The notes: generated by a model not told the origin, from the sequence alone. A stretch of DNA of 64,000 nt from Spirosoma endbachense (GCF_010233585.1 NZ_CP045997.1:310001-374000); one strand, 5' to 3'. Numbered from the stretch's first letter, positions 52,023 through 62,000 are shown. A program made the numbers and translations.

Positions 52023-53369
52023 GTGGATATTACCCTAGAAAAAGCCAGCGACACAAATGCTTCGCTGAAAATCGTCCTGACTCCGGCCGATTATAAACCA
52101 GAAGTAGATAAGAAACTGAAAGACTACGGTCGTAAGGTTCAATTGAAAGGGTTCCGTCCGGGTCACGTGCCAGCATCGCTCGTTCAGAAGATGTATGGCA
52201 AAAGCATTCTGGTGGATGAAATTAACTCGATGCTGAGCAAAACAGTTAGCCAGTATATTCGCGAAAACAAACTACAGGTTGTTGGCGATCCGGTTCCGAA
52301 CCGCGACGAAGCGGATGCAATCGACTGGGATAACCAATCTGATTTCGCGTTCAGCTATACACTCGGTCTGGCTTCGGAATTTGATATCGATTTCAGTGAC
52401 CTTCCAAGCGTAACTCAATACGAAATACAGGCTGGTGAGTCGGAAATTAATTCGACCATCGCTGATCTGCAACAACGTTTTCATACCCACGCGCATGGGG
52501 AAGAGGTTGGCGACGGTGATACCATCTACGGCGAACTGAAACAACTGAATGGTGAGTTTACCGCAAAAACAGCCTTCCCGATGAACCAAATGGCTGAAGA
52601 GGCCAAAGGTCAATTTGTCGGTAAGAAAAAAGGTGACATAGTGACGTTCGTATTAGAGGACGCATTCCCGGACGAGAAAGCTCGTGCCACAGCTACCGGC
52701 GCAAGCAAAGAAGAAGTTGGTGACCTGACCGGTGAATTCACGTTTGAGGTTGACGACATTACCCGCCACGAGCCAGCCGAATTAAATCAGGAGTTTTTTG
52801 ATAAAGTGCTTGGCGCCGGAGCGGTTGAAGAGGAAGAGCAGTTCCGCGTAAAAGTAGCTGAGATTATTCGGGGTAACTACGGTCGCGAATCGACTCAATT
52901 GCTGCGGTTAGATATCGAAAAGAACCTGCTTGACAATACGCCGATCCTGTTGCCCGACGAGTTTCTGAAAAACTGGCTGCTGGAAGTGAACGAAGGTAAG
53001 TTTACGCCGGAGCAGATTGATGAGCAGTATGATGACTTTACAAAGTCGGTAAAACTGCAACTCATCAAGAACAAAATCGCCTATAAAGCCGACATCAAAG
53101 TTGAGTTCGATGAAGTTCTTGAGGTAACGCGCCAGATGGTTCGCGAGCAGTTTGGTTTCGCGGGTGGCGAGAACGAGGAGATGAACCAAACCATCGACCG
53201 TATTGCCCGGAATTATCTGCTGGATGAAAAGAACAACGGTCAGAATTATACGAGCACCTTCAATCGGGTTTATGACGATAAAGTCATTGACTATGCAAAA
53301 ACGCAACTAACCATCGTGTCGCAGGATGTGACAGTTGATGAGTTTAAAGCATTGGTTGAGAATCGTTGA
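52023..53369 (+). CDS. tig: Trigger factor
   Basis: The 448-residue ribosome-associated chaperone has an N-terminal ribosome-binding domain (MDITLEKASDTNASLKIVL; GFRPGHVPASLVQKMYG is the signature loop), a PPIase-like domain (about 150-250), and a C-terminal helical region ending VTVDEFKALVENR. The start is GTG 52023; no in-frame ATG fits. It assists folding of nascent proteins at the ribosome exit. It is followed by a strong terminator. Confidence 0.95.
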   Translation: MDITLEKASDTNASLKIVLTPADYKPEVDKKLKDYGRKVQLKGFRPGHVPASLVQKMYGKSILVDEINSMLSKTVSQYIRENKLQVVGDPVPNRDEADAIDWDNQSDFAFSYTLGLASEFDIDFSDLPSVTQYEIQAGESEINSTIADLQQRFHTHAHGEEVGDGDTIYGELKQLNGEFTAKTAFPMNQMAEEAKGQFVGKKKGDIVTFVLEDAFPDEKARATATGASKEEVGDLTGEFTFEVDDITRHEPAELNQEFFDKVLGAGAVEEEEQFRVKVAEIIRGNYGRESTQLLRLDIEKNLLDNTPILLPDEFLKNWLLEVNEGKFTPEQIDEQYDDFTKSVKLQLIKNKIAYKADIKVEFDEVLEVTRQMVREQFGFAGGENEEMNQTIDRIARNYLLDEKNNGQNYTSTFNRVYDDKVIDYAKTQLTIVSQDVTVDEFKALVENR

Positions 53370-53384
53370 TAGATTTTAAAAGGT

Positions 53385-53425
53385 AAATACAGAAGGCCCG
53401 GTCGTTGACTGGGCCTTCTGTATTT
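53385..53425 (+). terminator. Intrinsic terminator of tig
   Basis: AAATACAGAAGGCCC (53385-53399) pairs perfectly with GGGCCTTCTGTATTT (53411-53425). The 15-bp stem starts 16 bp after the tig stop. Confidence 0.85.
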
Positions 53426-53667
53426 ATGGACCAGCAGATCACAGTCCAGAACGAATTGCCAGCTTACAAGGGGGAGGTTAACCATTTTTTTTCATCGGCG
53501 AGTAAATACCTTTATAGGCCTACTAATGATATAGTTTCAAGAAATCAGCCGTATTAAACAGTATATTTTCCCCGAATTCAGCTATTAGTTATACCAACTG
53601 TTCTGGGATTTACTTCAAGCCATCAGCATTTACCCATTTGTTTAAACGATTAAGGAAGTCGCTATTC

Positions 53668-56079
53668 ATGCGTATGAAACCAAGTTTACTGATTCTATTT
53701 CTATTACCGCTGTTGACGTTAGCACAAAATAAAACGGATCATCAGGTAACGATAAAAGGTGTTCTGATTGACGAGCAAAGCAAACCCATTCCATTTGGAA
53801 CCGTCACCCTCCACCAGAAATCGGATTCGTCAATGGTAACAGGCTCAATATCTGATGAAGCCGGAAAATTTGAACTGCGTAGTAAACCCGGCTCTTTCTG
53901 GCTGAAAGTTACGGTCGTTTCCTATCAGGACCGGCGGATTCCGGCCATTCAGGTAGTCGATAAAACGATCGATTTAGGAAAGCTGATTCTTAAAGCCACA
54001 ACCAAACGATTGGACGAGGTCATTGTAAAAGGTGAACGAAGCCAGATGGAACTGTCGCTGGATAAACGCATTTTCAACGTCGGTAAAGATCTGGCGAATG
54101 CCGGAGGAACAGCCGTTGATATTTTGAGCAATGTACCATCTGTTGCGGTCGATGCCGAAGGCAATGTTAGTCTTAGAGGGAGTAACAGCGTCCGGATTCT
54201 GATCGATGGGAAGCCATCGGGTCTGGTAAGTCTAAAAGGTGGCAGCGGCTTACAACAGTTACAGGGCAGTAGCATTGAACGCGTTGAAGTGATCACGAAT
54301 CCCTCCGCCCGCTACGAGGCAGAAGGGATGGGAGGTATCATTAACATTGTTTTAAAGAAAGAGCATAAAGAAGGAATCAACGGTTCGTTCGATCTGATAA
54401 CGGGCTACCCGAGTAATTTTGGAGTAGCTGCCAACGTAAACTACCGCCGGAAAAACCTCAATTTCTTTGTCAATTATACTGCCTCGTACCGAAATACGCC
54501 CGGCCGCAGTTCTTTGTATCAGGAATTATACCGCAATGATACGACCTTCATCACCCAACAGAATTCGACCAATCGCCTGAAAGGATTAAATAATAACGCC
54601 CGTGCTGGTCTCGATTATTTCTTCAATCCTAAAAATGTCCTGACTGCTTCGTATACGTGGCGCCTGAGTAAGGGAAAACGATTTGCTGATATTGTTTATC
54701 GGGATTATCAGTTTACGACCAATAATCTCCGAAGTACAACCAATCGCACGCAGGATGAAACCGAAACTGAACCAAACTCGGAGTATGCGCTAACCTATAA
54801 GCGAACATTTGCCCGTGAAGGTCACGAACTGACTGCCGATGTCCGATACCTCGACAATTGGGAGAGTTCTGATCAGTATTTTAACCAGCAGACGTTTCAG
54901 GCAGATGGAATAACAGCGAGTGCACCAGCAACCTTGCAGCGATCACTTAATGATGAAACAGAAAAACAGTTTTTGGTTCAGATTGATTATATCCGACCCT
55001 TCAGCAAGAATGGGAAGATAGAGGCTGGATTGCGCAGCAGTTCCCGCGATATGACCAACGATTATTCGGTTACCCAACGGGCCGACAACGGGAGCTGGAC
55101 GCCATTGCCGGGCCTGACCAACGACTTTCTGTACGAAGAGCGAATCAATGCGGCCTATGCCATAATTGGAAACAAAGCGCGTAAACTGTCCTATCAGGCG
55201 GGGTTGCGCGCCGAAATGACCGATGTAACCACAACACTTCGGCAAACCAACGATGTCAATCCTCGTCATTATGCGAACCTGTTTCCCAGTGTGCATGTCA
55301 CCTACGATCTGCCCCGCCAGCATGCGCTTCAACTTAGCTATAGCCGTCGAATTCGCCGACCGCAGTATAACGACCTAAGTCCGTTTATGACATTTAGCGA
55401 CAATCGGAACTTCTGGAGCGGTAATCCAAACCTGAATCCTGAATTCACGAATGCGTTCGAGATTGGCCACATCAAATATTTCAACAAAGGCTCCATCAGT
55501 TCATCCGTATATTACCGGCACACCGACAATAAAATTCTGTCGATTCGGCGGGTTAATGACCAGGGTTTTTCAACGACCCGGCCCGAAAACCTTGCTGGTG
55601 AACATTCTTATGGGGCAGAATTTGCCGGATCGTATTCCCCGTTTACCTGGTGGAAACTCGATGGTAGTTTCAACTTTTTTCGGGCCGTAACCAATGGGAG
55701 TAACCTCGATGTTAATTATCAAAGTGATACCTATAGCTGGTTTACCCGGATGATTTCCCGTTTTACCGTCTGGAAATCCACAGATATTCAGTTGCGGGGA
55801 AATTACGAAGCTCCTCAGCAAACACCTCAGGGACGACGGAAAGCGCTGGCTACGCTCGATTTATCGGTAAGTAAGGATCTGTTCAATAATAACGGCACAT
55901 TGACCCTCAATGTACTTGATGTTTTCAATTCCCGTCGCTTTCGGTCAATTACAGAAGGGCCTAATTTTTACGCCGAAAGCAGTTCCCAATTTCGGCTTCG
56001 CCAGTTTAATCTAACCCTCAGCTATCGGTTACGTCAGGCGAAGAAGAAAGTAAAAGAAGGCGCAGAAGGCGAGTTCTAA
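53668..56079 (+). CDS. TonB-dependent receptor with carboxypeptidase-like N-terminal domain
   Basis: I choose ATG 53668 (803 residues: MRMKPSLLILFLLPLLTLAQ, a signal peptide). A TTG 30 bp upstream is an unlikely start. A carboxypeptidase-like beta domain follows (VTIKGVLIDEQSKPIPFGTVTLHQK), then a plug domain with LDEVIVKGERSQMELSLDKRIFNVGKD and VSLRGSNSVRILIDGKPSGL, and an outer-membrane barrel of the family-3 beta-barrel type ending in FNLTLSYRLR. It moves an unknown ligand (siderophore, peptide or metal complex) with TonB energy. It lies alone and has no SusD partner. Confidence 0.93.
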   Translation: MRMKPSLLILFLLPLLTLAQNKTDHQVTIKGVLIDEQSKPIPFGTVTLHQKSDSSMVTGSISDEAGKFELRSKPGSFWLKVTVVSYQDRRIPAIQVVDKTIDLGKLILKATTKRLDEVIVKGERSQMELSLDKRIFNVGKDLANAGGTAVDILSNVPSVAVDAEGNVSLRGSNSVRILIDGKPSGLVSLKGGSGLQQLQGSSIERVEVITNPSARYEAEGMGGIINIVLKKEHKEGINGSFDLITGYPSNFGVAANVNYRRKNLNFFVNYTASYRNTPGRSSLYQELYRNDTTFITQQNSTNRLKGLNNNARAGLDYFFNPKNVLTASYTWRLSKGKRFADIVYRDYQFTTNNLRSTTNRTQDETETEPNSEYALTYKRTFAREGHELTADVRYLDNWESSDQYFNQQTFQADGITASAPATLQRSLNDETEKQFLVQIDYIRPFSKNGKIEAGLRSSSRDMTNDYSVTQRADNGSWTPLPGLTNDFLYEERINAAYAIIGNKARKLSYQAGLRAEMTDVTTTLRQTNDVNPRHYANLFPSVHVTYDLPRQHALQLSYSRRIRRPQYNDLSPFMTFSDNRNFWSGNPNLNPEFTNAFEIGHIKYFNKGSISSSVYYRHTDNKILSIRRVNDQGFSTTRPENLAGEHSYGAEFAGSYSPFTWWKLDGSFNFFRAVTNGSNLDVNYQSDTYSWFTRMISRFTVWKSTDIQLRGNYEAPQQTPQGRRKALATLDLSVSKDLFNNNGTLTLNVLDVFNSRRFRSITEGPNFYAESSSQFRLRQFNLTLSYRLRQAKKKVKEGAEGEF

Positions 56080-56396
56080 TGACTTCTCTCTGGACTTTGG
56101 GGCCAGCAAAAATGAATTCGTCTTCAATCAGCCCCTATGTTTTTTAGAAATTTACCCTACATTTGCCGTACTGAAAATCACATTTGCCACATACCGCAGC
56201 CCTTCTTAAAGGCACCTACCCGTTCAGCTTATTGAACGAAGCTAGTTGCGCTAGTCTGGTCTTGCTATACGGTGATTCGCCCGTAGCTCAATACTAAACA
56301 AGGCGTCAACAATCAGGGTAGGCTGTTTGCTGCGACCTTACCAGACAGGGATAGCTTCTCCTGCCATTCTTCCTATTTCTCATTTTTTACTTTCTG
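56080..56396. other. Spacer with eroded sequence
   Basis: No gene is supported in 56080-56396. A short minus-strand stretch near 56200-56320 reads DALFSIELRANHRIARPD, which hints at old coding sequence but is too short to name. Confidence 0.35.
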
Positions 56397-57278
56397 ATGC
56401 CAATGAAATTCAATCATTTCATTCCTGGCACGGTATGTCTAATCGCGTGCCTGTCAGTGTCGTGCTCAAGTTCCAATTTTCAGTTCAAGACCAAACGTGA
56501 ATCAGCGATGGACCAACATAGCGTAAACAAAACACTAATCCGCGATTTCTACAGACGAGCCTTAGGGCAGGGCGACATCGATTTTGCCAGGGAAATCGTG
56601 GCAGATGGGTATATTCAGCATAGTGCAATGGGTAAACCGGGTAAAGCGGGCCTCATTGAATCCCTGGAATCGTTCGGAAAAATGCCCAAACCCGTATCAA
56701 CCTCAAAACCATTTATGCGATTACTGGCGGAAGGTGATTTTGTTGTAACGAACATGAGTTTTGGGTGGGGTGGCTCGCAGAAAGTGGTAGTTGATCTGTT
56801 CCGATTTGAAAATGGGCAGGTTATTGAGCATTGGGATGCGGTTCAGGATCAGCCCGAATCCACCCGCAATGGAAATGCTATGTTGGATGGAGCCGTGGAG
56901 GCTGATCCGACCGAGCCAACGGAAACCAACAAAGCAGTTGTTGCGGATTATTACCAACGAGTTTTGATTCAGCGACAATCCGATCGGCTTACCGACTTTG
57001 TAGTGGTAGATCTTATTCAGCACAATCCCGAAATAGCGAATGGAGCCACCGGTTTGCAAGCGTATTTTAGTGGGGAATCCAGCAAATTTTCCGTTAAAAA
57101 GGTACATCGGATTATTGGCGAAGGCAATTTTGTGGTTGTTCAGGCAGAGGGCCAACTGGCAGGGAAGCCGACTGTGTTCTATGATATATTCCGTTTGACT
57201 GGAGGAAAGATCGTCGAGCAATGGTCGGTAAGCCAGACTATACCGGCCAGCATGCCGCACGAAAATGGTATGCTTTAA
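56397..57278 (+). CDS. Lipoprotein with two SnoaL-like (NTF2-fold) domains
   Basis: The 293-residue protein has a lipoprotein signal (MPMKFNHFIPGTVCLIACLSVSC). Two SnoaL/NTF2 domains follow in tandem: about 43-155 (VNKTLIRDFYRRALGQGDIDFAREIVADGYIQHS; FRFENGQVIEHWDAVQD) and about 178-285 (NKAVVADYYQRVLIQRQSDRLTDFVVVDLIQHN; FRLTGGKIVEQWSVSQ). Such domains bind or convert small hydrophobic ligands. Tandem fusion and lipid anchoring are less usual than the common free-standing form. Substrate is unknown. Confidence 0.88.
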   Translation: MPMKFNHFIPGTVCLIACLSVSCSSSNFQFKTKRESAMDQHSVNKTLIRDFYRRALGQGDIDFAREIVADGYIQHSAMGKPGKAGLIESLESFGKMPKPVSTSKPFMRLLAEGDFVVTNMSFGWGGSQKVVVDLFRFENGQVIEHWDAVQDQPESTRNGNAMLDGAVEADPTEPTETNKAVVADYYQRVLIQRQSDRLTDFVVVDLIQHNPEIANGATGLQAYFSGESSKFSVKKVHRIIGEGNFVVVQAEGQLAGKPTVFYDIFRLTGGKIVEQWSVSQTIPASMPHENGML

Positions 57279-57330
57279 GACTGTTTAAGCGGGTCAGATT
57301 TTCTGCCTGTGGCTGACAAACGAATCAAAA

Positions 57331-57363
57331 AAAATCCCGGAAGCGCTAAGCAACCGGGATTTT
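57331..57363. terminator. Bidirectional hairpin terminator
   Basis: AAAATCCCGG (57331-57340) pairs with CCGGGATTTT (57354-57363). It serves the SnoaL lipoprotein gene on the plus strand and the convergent lipoprotein gene on the minus strand (A-run and T-run on both sides). Confidence 0.82.
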
Positions 57364-57381
57364 CAGGTTTATGCTATTTCT

Positions 57382-58419
57382 TTATTGATACTGAATGTAC
57401 ATGGGCTTGGGAGTCAATGCCAGTACCTCTTCGGGGGTCATGATACGTGAGCCAGGCTTACGGAAATCATTATCGTAAAACAGCTTGAAGCCAGTATACT
57501 GAACCGGTTCTTTCTGAATGTAATCGTGATACGAATCTTTCTTTAGTACCGGCGGGCCCCAACCGTCCATATCCATCACGATCTGTACATTTGGATCAAG
57601 CTTAATGTTTTTGTAGTTCTTGATCATGCCCTGCGTAAAACGGTGAACGACCAGCACTTTTGGCGGCAGCTTATATTCTTTTACCATACGGCTCAGAAAC
57701 TGCACCGCCTGGTTGACATCAGCGGCATCATAGCTACCAATTTTAGTGCCTGGTTTAGCACCCGTCACCATAGAGAACTCGGGATCAATGCCAAGATGCA
57801 CAAACGGCAGTTTCAGGTATTTTCCTAAGAATTCCATCTCTGGGCCAAGGGGTGCATGACCTCGCTGAATGTCCAGAAACACAATCGCTTTGTGTTCATT
57901 GCCCCATTTCAAAACTTTCTTGATCGTTTTGTCGGACATGCGCATTCGGTAGCCGCCATCTTTACCGGGAGCTCCCTGAGCCGATATAGCCACCAGATGA
58001 AGGGCAGGCTGAATCGGTGTGGCAGGATCTGCTTTTTCCCAGTTTTTTATTTCCCGGTCGAGCCTTTCCAGCATCTCCTCTTTAGGATATTTACCCAGAA
58101 TTCCCATTTTCTTGGAATGAGGATTACCATAGTAAGCGAAGATTCGTTTTTGGGGAAGAATAGCTCCTTCTGGTGCGTATGTGAGCGAATCGAGTGTAGA
58201 ATCTCCCGTGGATACCGCACGATTTGACGCCATTGGTCGGGCTTCAGCAGCGGGCTTTTCTGACGAGTCAACCTTGGCGTTAGCTGGCTCGGCTGATGCT
58301 TCAGCAGTGATTTTGCCAGTTTGAGCGGTATTTTCCTGTTGAGATTGGGAAGTGCAGCCAGTAAGTTGACTGAGAGCCAGCAGAGATAGTGCGGCCAGGG
58401 GGAAACGCATGTTAATCAA
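57382..58419 (-). CDS. Uncharacterised lipoprotein (345 aa), possible TIM-barrel enzyme
   Basis: Lipobox LTGC follows a signal; ATG 58419 or the third codon's ATG at 58410 could start it. Residues about 24-80 are a low-complexity linker rich in Ala, Glu and Ser. Residues about 88-345 look like a compact alpha/beta domain: RIFAYYGNPHSKKMGILGKY, ALHLVAISAQGAPGKDGGYRMRMS, HKAIVFLDIQRGHAPLGPEM, LPFVHLGIDPEFSMV, KVLVVHRFTQGMIKNY, VQIVMDMDGWGPP and VQYTGFKLFYDNDF. Repeated strand-end acidic residues (D/E) are typical of TIM-barrel hydrolases. I do not recognise the family. Confidence 0.8.
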   Translation of the reverse strand: MINMRFPLAALSLLALSQLTGCTSQSQQENTAQTGKITAEASAEPANAKVDSSEKPAAEARPMASNRAVSTGDSTLDSLTYAPEGAILPQKRIFAYYGNPHSKKMGILGKYPKEEMLERLDREIKNWEKADPATPIQPALHLVAISAQGAPGKDGGYRMRMSDKTIKKVLKWGNEHKAIVFLDIQRGHAPLGPEMEFLGKYLKLPFVHLGIDPEFSMVTGAKPGTKIGSYDAADVNQAVQFLSRMVKEYKLPPKVLVVHRFTQGMIKNYKNIKLDPNVQIVMDMDGWGPPVLKKDSYHDYIQKEPVQYTGFKLFYDNDFRKPGSRIMTPEEVLALTPKPMYIQYQ

Positions 58420-58513
58420 CTAGGTTAGAAGGATAAGTCGTGAAAAAAGGGCTATGTTTCACATGAATGAACGCTTAGCCTAGGGTGCAAGTATAGAATC
58501 TTATTGTAACTTT

Positions 58514-59134
58514 TCAAAGCATTAATTCGCCTAAGCCCTGTCGAATTATCGAAAAATCATCATCGGTAGCGTCAATGATTGTGGAAGGAATATTGCCGCC
58601 GTAGCCTCCATCGATTACGATATCGACCTGATGCTGGAACTTCTCGAAGATTAACTCCGGATCGGTCGAATATTCAATGACTTCATCTTCATCACGGATC
58701 GATGTTGTAATAATAGGATTTCCCAGCTCATGGACAATCTGGCGGGGAATGCTGTTGTCAGGAACACGAATACCCACTGTTTTCTTGTTCGTATTGAGCA
58801 GTTTTGGAACGCTGCCGCTTGCTTCCAGAATGAACGTAAATGGTCCGGGCAACAATTTTTTCATCAGCTTAAACGCCTGATTGCTCACTCGGGCATAATC
58901 GGCAATATGGCTCAGGTCGTAGCAGATGAATGAAAAATCGTTTTTTGCTGGCTTTATTCCTTTAATTCGGGCTACTCGTTCAACGGACCGGGCGTTATGG
59001 ATATCGCAACCCATGCCATAAATTGTATCGGTTGGGTAGATAATAACGGCCCCATCGCGTAACGCTTTCACGATATAATCAATACGTCGAGGGTCGGGGT
59101 TCTGGGGATATAGTTTAATAAATTCAGCTGGCAT
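58514..59134 (-). CDS. L-threonylcarbamoyladenylate synthase (Sua5/YrdC family)
   Basis: The 206-residue protein begins with the YrdC domain: [78 protein letters not shown]. It makes threonylcarbamoyl-AMP from threonine, bicarbonate and ATP for the t6A37 modification of tRNA. Conserved KxR and S/T pockets are present. It is short, without the C-terminal Sua5 domain, so it is the TsaC type. Confidence 0.93.
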   Translation of the reverse strand: MPAEFIKLYPQNPDPRRIDYIVKALRDGAVIIYPTDTIYGMGCDIHNARSVERVARIKGIKPAKNDFSFICYDLSHIADYARVSNQAFKLMKKLLPGPFTFILEASGSVPKLLNTNKKTVGIRVPDNSIPRQIVHELGNPIITTSIRDEDEVIEYSTDPELIFEKFQHQVDIVIDGGYGGNIPSTIIDATDDDFSIIRQGLGELML

Positions 59135-59145
59135 GGGAAGTCGGG

Positions 59146-59216
59146 TTTACAGTTTTTAGTTGGTCCAGCTTGCAAATGGGGCTTTCGGGCTAATGCTTAA
59201 CTGAAAACTGTAAACT
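59146..59216. repeat. 17-bp inverted repeat before the TsaC-type gene
   Basis: GTTTACAGTTTTTAGTT (59146-59162) pairs with AACTGAAAACTGTAAAC (59200-59216), 16 of 17 positions. It separates the TsaC-type and glycosyltransferase genes. No terminator T-run follows. Confidence 0.65.
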
Positions 59217-59225
59217 GCAAACAGG

Positions 59226-60269
59226 CTAAACCAGTTTCACCTGTGGGTAGGGGGATTGGCGGGCCCGATTCCATTTGAGGTAATGCCGGTATAAGCTGTT
59301 GACGGGCGGATGAAAATGGTTTAGGCTGAGAATCAGATTGGTTAACAGGTCTGGTTGCTCAATATACTGTAATAACTGGCCGAATTGAGACACTAATTCA
59401 AACTGCTCAGTATAAAATGATTTTCGAATAAATTTTCGAATGCGACCCGCAAGCGCCTGGTATTCGGCGGGGGTGGTGCAACGGTCAAAGGCTTTATAAC
59501 ATACGGCCAATGATGAGCTAAGCAATTGGTTCTCCGGTAGCACTACCTGCGCCTGCATTGAATCAGGAAGCCGACGTTTTAGCGTTAATACTTCGTCGAG
59601 ATAGGCATAATGATAGATTCGGGATGAGCGCACCCAGAAATCAAAATCCTCATACGATAGCGTTTCGTCGTAACCTCCAAGTTCATTCAGCACATCGCGA
59701 CGCATCATCATGGTTGGCGTGCAGATAAAGTAAGACTCCAGAATCTGCTGAAATACGTCTCCTGAAGGTACTTTGGTTCGAGCACGGCCATCGGCATCCA
59801 CGGCGTAGTGAATGGCAATTTCTTTGCCTTGCTCGTCAATATAAACAGCGTTCGAAAAGACAACGGCATAAGGCCCGGACAACTGCTCGAATAAGTCGGC
59901 CTGTTGAGCAATCCGGTTCGGCAGGAGTACATCATCCGCAGCCAGATCGATCACATATCGGCCACCCGCTAAAGCAAGTCCCTGATTAAAAGCACGGTTT
60001 AAGCCAAGATTGGTAAGATTTTTGAGGAACCGTACGGCTGGATTCGTTTCTACGAAATTGGTAATCAGCTCGGCAGAACGATCAGTACTGCCATTATCGA
60101 TAACAATCAGTTCAACATTCGGGTAATTCTGGTCAACTACAGATTGAAGTGCTTGTTCAATATAGGCTTCATGGTTATAACTGGTGCAGATAACACTTAC
60201 CCACGGCTTAATCCGATTGAGGTAAGGACTCATCGGAAGTGGGTTAGATTGGCCAGTAACAGAAATCAT
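59226..60269 (-). CDS. Family 2 glycosyltransferase
   Basis: The 347-residue cytoplasmic or membrane-peripheral enzyme begins with a GT-A fold: PWVSVICTSYNHEAYIEQALQSVVDQNYPNVELIVIDNGSTDRSAELI, LIDLAADDVLLPNRI (acidic DxD-like nucleotide-sugar/metal site) and YEDFDFWVRSSRIY. It transfers a sugar to a polysaccharide or lipid acceptor. No cell-wall cluster is adjacent, so its pathway cannot be assigned. Confidence 0.92.
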   Translation of the reverse strand: MISVTGQSNPLPMSPYLNRIKPWVSVICTSYNHEAYIEQALQSVVDQNYPNVELIVIDNGSTDRSAELITNFVETNPAVRFLKNLTNLGLNRAFNQGLALAGGRYVIDLAADDVLLPNRIAQQADLFEQLSGPYAVVFSNAVYIDEQGKEIAIHYAVDADGRARTKVPSGDVFQQILESYFICTPTMMMRRDVLNELGGYDETLSYEDFDFWVRSSRIYHYAYLDEVLTLKRRLPDSMQAQVVLPENQLLSSSLAVCYKAFDRCTTPAEYQALAGRIRKFIRKSFYTEQFELVSQFGQLLQYIEQPDLLTNLILSLNHFHPPVNSLYRHYLKWNRARQSPYPQVKLV

Positions 60270-60538
60270 ACAGGCTGATCAGTTAATAGAACGGCAGAAA
60301 TAAAAGTAGCTATGTATTCAGTACTAAACTATACAGCAATACTACAAACGGTTTGTCACCGAATTTCTGTTTTTTGAGTAAACGGGAAAAAAGAATATGC
60401 CCAGGCTAAATAAATAATGGAATTGGCACGGTTTTTCGACATAAATCAAAAAGCGGATTCAGAAGACGACAGCAACTGGAGTCAGACGACCGTACTTACA
60501 TTTATGGGTTAGGGTTTGCAAACGCCATCTAAGGTATT

Positions 60539-61483
60539 CTAGGTGGCGTTTGTTGTTTTTTCGGCAACGCTGGGATTGCGTTCACCTTCGAGGTCATAAA
60601 GCGCAACGTTCATCTCGAAACCAATAATCAGCAATAGAGAAATCAGATTGATCCAGATCATCAGCGCAATCAGCGTACCGATGGAACCATAGACTTTATT
60701 ATACGAGCTAAAATTGGAAACATAATACGAAAAACCGAGCGTCGTCAGCACAATCAGGACCGATGCGGTAACCGATCCGGGTGTAACAAAGGCCCATTTC
60801 ATCCGAACGTCAGGGCCAAAGTGATAAATGACCGAAACCGCTGCCACAAATACCGCGAAAACCAGCAGATAACGCCCTAAAGCCAGCAGGTTGATGAAAA
60901 TGAGGTTGTTCAGAATACCAAAATGCAAGAGGTAGTCGCTTACGACACCCCCCACAATAAGCACGATAATAGCCAGAATCAGCGCAACCGCCAAAATAAA
61001 CGTTAAGCCAATGGCAACGGCCCGTACCTGAAAAAATCCCCGTCTGTCCTGGGTTTCGTTGGATGAATTAAAGGCATTCATTAGGGCAACGACCCCACTG
61101 GTAGCTGAATAAAGTGCCAGCAGGAAGCCAAACGAAAGCACCCCTCCTCGCGGGCGGCTGATGATATCACGAATCGTTGTTTCAACCGAACTGAATGTGT
61201 CGCCAGGTAAAACTTCTTTCAGAAACCCCATTATTTGCTCCTCAAGATTAGGAACGGGAATGTAAGGAATAAGTGTAAACAGAAAAATGACTGTAGGGAA
61301 GACTGACAAAATAAGGCTGTACGATACCGATGCCGCTCGCTCACTGGTATCGTTCTCCGTGATTTTATCGCCCATCTTTTTTAGAAAATCGTACCAGCTT
61401 CTCTTTGAGTTGAACGGCTTATGATCACGGAGCCATACGCGAGTACCACGCAACGCCTTGAAGCTCAACAGTTTTTCAATCAT
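60539..61483 (-). CDS. YihY/BrkB family membrane protein
   Basis: The 314-residue protein has six predicted helices: SLILSVFPTVIFLFTLIPYI, VLSFGFLLALYSATSGVVALMNAFN, VAIGLTFILAVALILAIIVLIVGG, RYLLVFAVFVAAVSVIYHF, VLIVLTTLGFSYYV and GTLIALMIWINLISLLLIIGFEMNVAL. The final stretch is the BrkB family signature. The function is not well established; the family is often annotated as ribonuclease BN, which is incorrect. A hairpin (about 60519-60552) overlaps its stop codon and may terminate transcription. Confidence 0.93.
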   Translation of the reverse strand: MIEKLLSFKALRGTRVWLRDHKPFNSKRSWYDFLKKMGDKITENDTSERAASVSYSLILSVFPTVIFLFTLIPYIPVPNLEEQIMGFLKEVLPGDTFSSVETTIRDIISRPRGGVLSFGFLLALYSATSGVVALMNAFNSSNETQDRRGFFQVRAVAIGLTFILAVALILAIIVLIVGGVVSDYLLHFGILNNLIFINLLALGRYLLVFAVFVAAVSVIYHFGPDVRMKWAFVTPGSVTASVLIVLTTLGFSYYVSNFSSYNKVYGSIGTLIALMIWINLISLLLIIGFEMNVALYDLEGERNPSVAEKTTNAT

Positions 61484-61563
61484 ACATAAGTCGATAAAGT
61501 AATAAGCCGCTAAGCAATGACATACGTGCTCATTAGTAACTCATTGACTGTTTTTTTAACCGG

Positions 61564-61974
61564 CTACTCAAAAAAAGGTTTAGCCGCGTCTACCAAATCG
61601 GCCGGAGCCGGGCCTGGACGACCGGTAGACGATTTAAGAAAAATGAGCGTGGTTTCACCCGTATTGAGTAATTGTCCGTCTTGATTGAAGATTTCGTATC
61701 GGAACAGAATACGTGTAGTAGGAAGTTGAGGAATGGTAACCCGAATCGTGAGCAAGTCGTCGTATTTAGCGGGTCGAATAAAGCGGGAACTCATGTCATA
61801 GACTGGCATTCCAATGCCTCGAGCTTCGAGATTTTTGTACTCCATACCCAGATGGCGAAGTGCTTCAACACGCCCAATCTCATAAAAACGGGCATAATTG
61901 CCGTAATAAACGATACCCATCTGGTCTGTATCATAATACCGAACACGGATACCTGTAACGTCGTGAACAAACAT
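61564..61974 (-). CDS. Acyl-CoA thioesterase (YbgC/FadM-like hotdog fold)
   Basis: I start at ATG 61974 (136 residues; MFVHDVTGIRVRYYDTDQMG); ATG 62022 upstream would add 16 residues that overlap a terminator-like hairpin and lack family resemblance. The hotdog motif YDTDQMGIVYYGNYARFYEIGR has the catalytic Asp, and the segment ending FFE closes the domain. It hydrolyses acyl-CoA thioesters, perhaps small or hydroxyaromatic acyl groups. It is a small single-domain enzyme in an envelope-gene neighbourhood, as seen for Tol-Pal-linked YbgC, although tol-pal genes are not nearby. Confidence 0.9.
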   Translation of the reverse strand: MFVHDVTGIRVRYYDTDQMGIVYYGNYARFYEIGRVEALRHLGMEYKNLEARGIGMPVYDMSSRFIRPAKYDDLLTIRVTIPQLPTTRILFRYEIFNQDGQLLNTGETTLIFLKSSTGRPGPAPADLVDAAKPFFE

Positions 61975-62000
61975 GGTGAGAGCTTTGGCAGCTAGTAAAG

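Noticed and set aside
53638..53667. TTG start for the TonB receptor
   Set aside because: The ATG at 53668 gives a proper signal peptide at once; the TTG adds ten basic residues without need.
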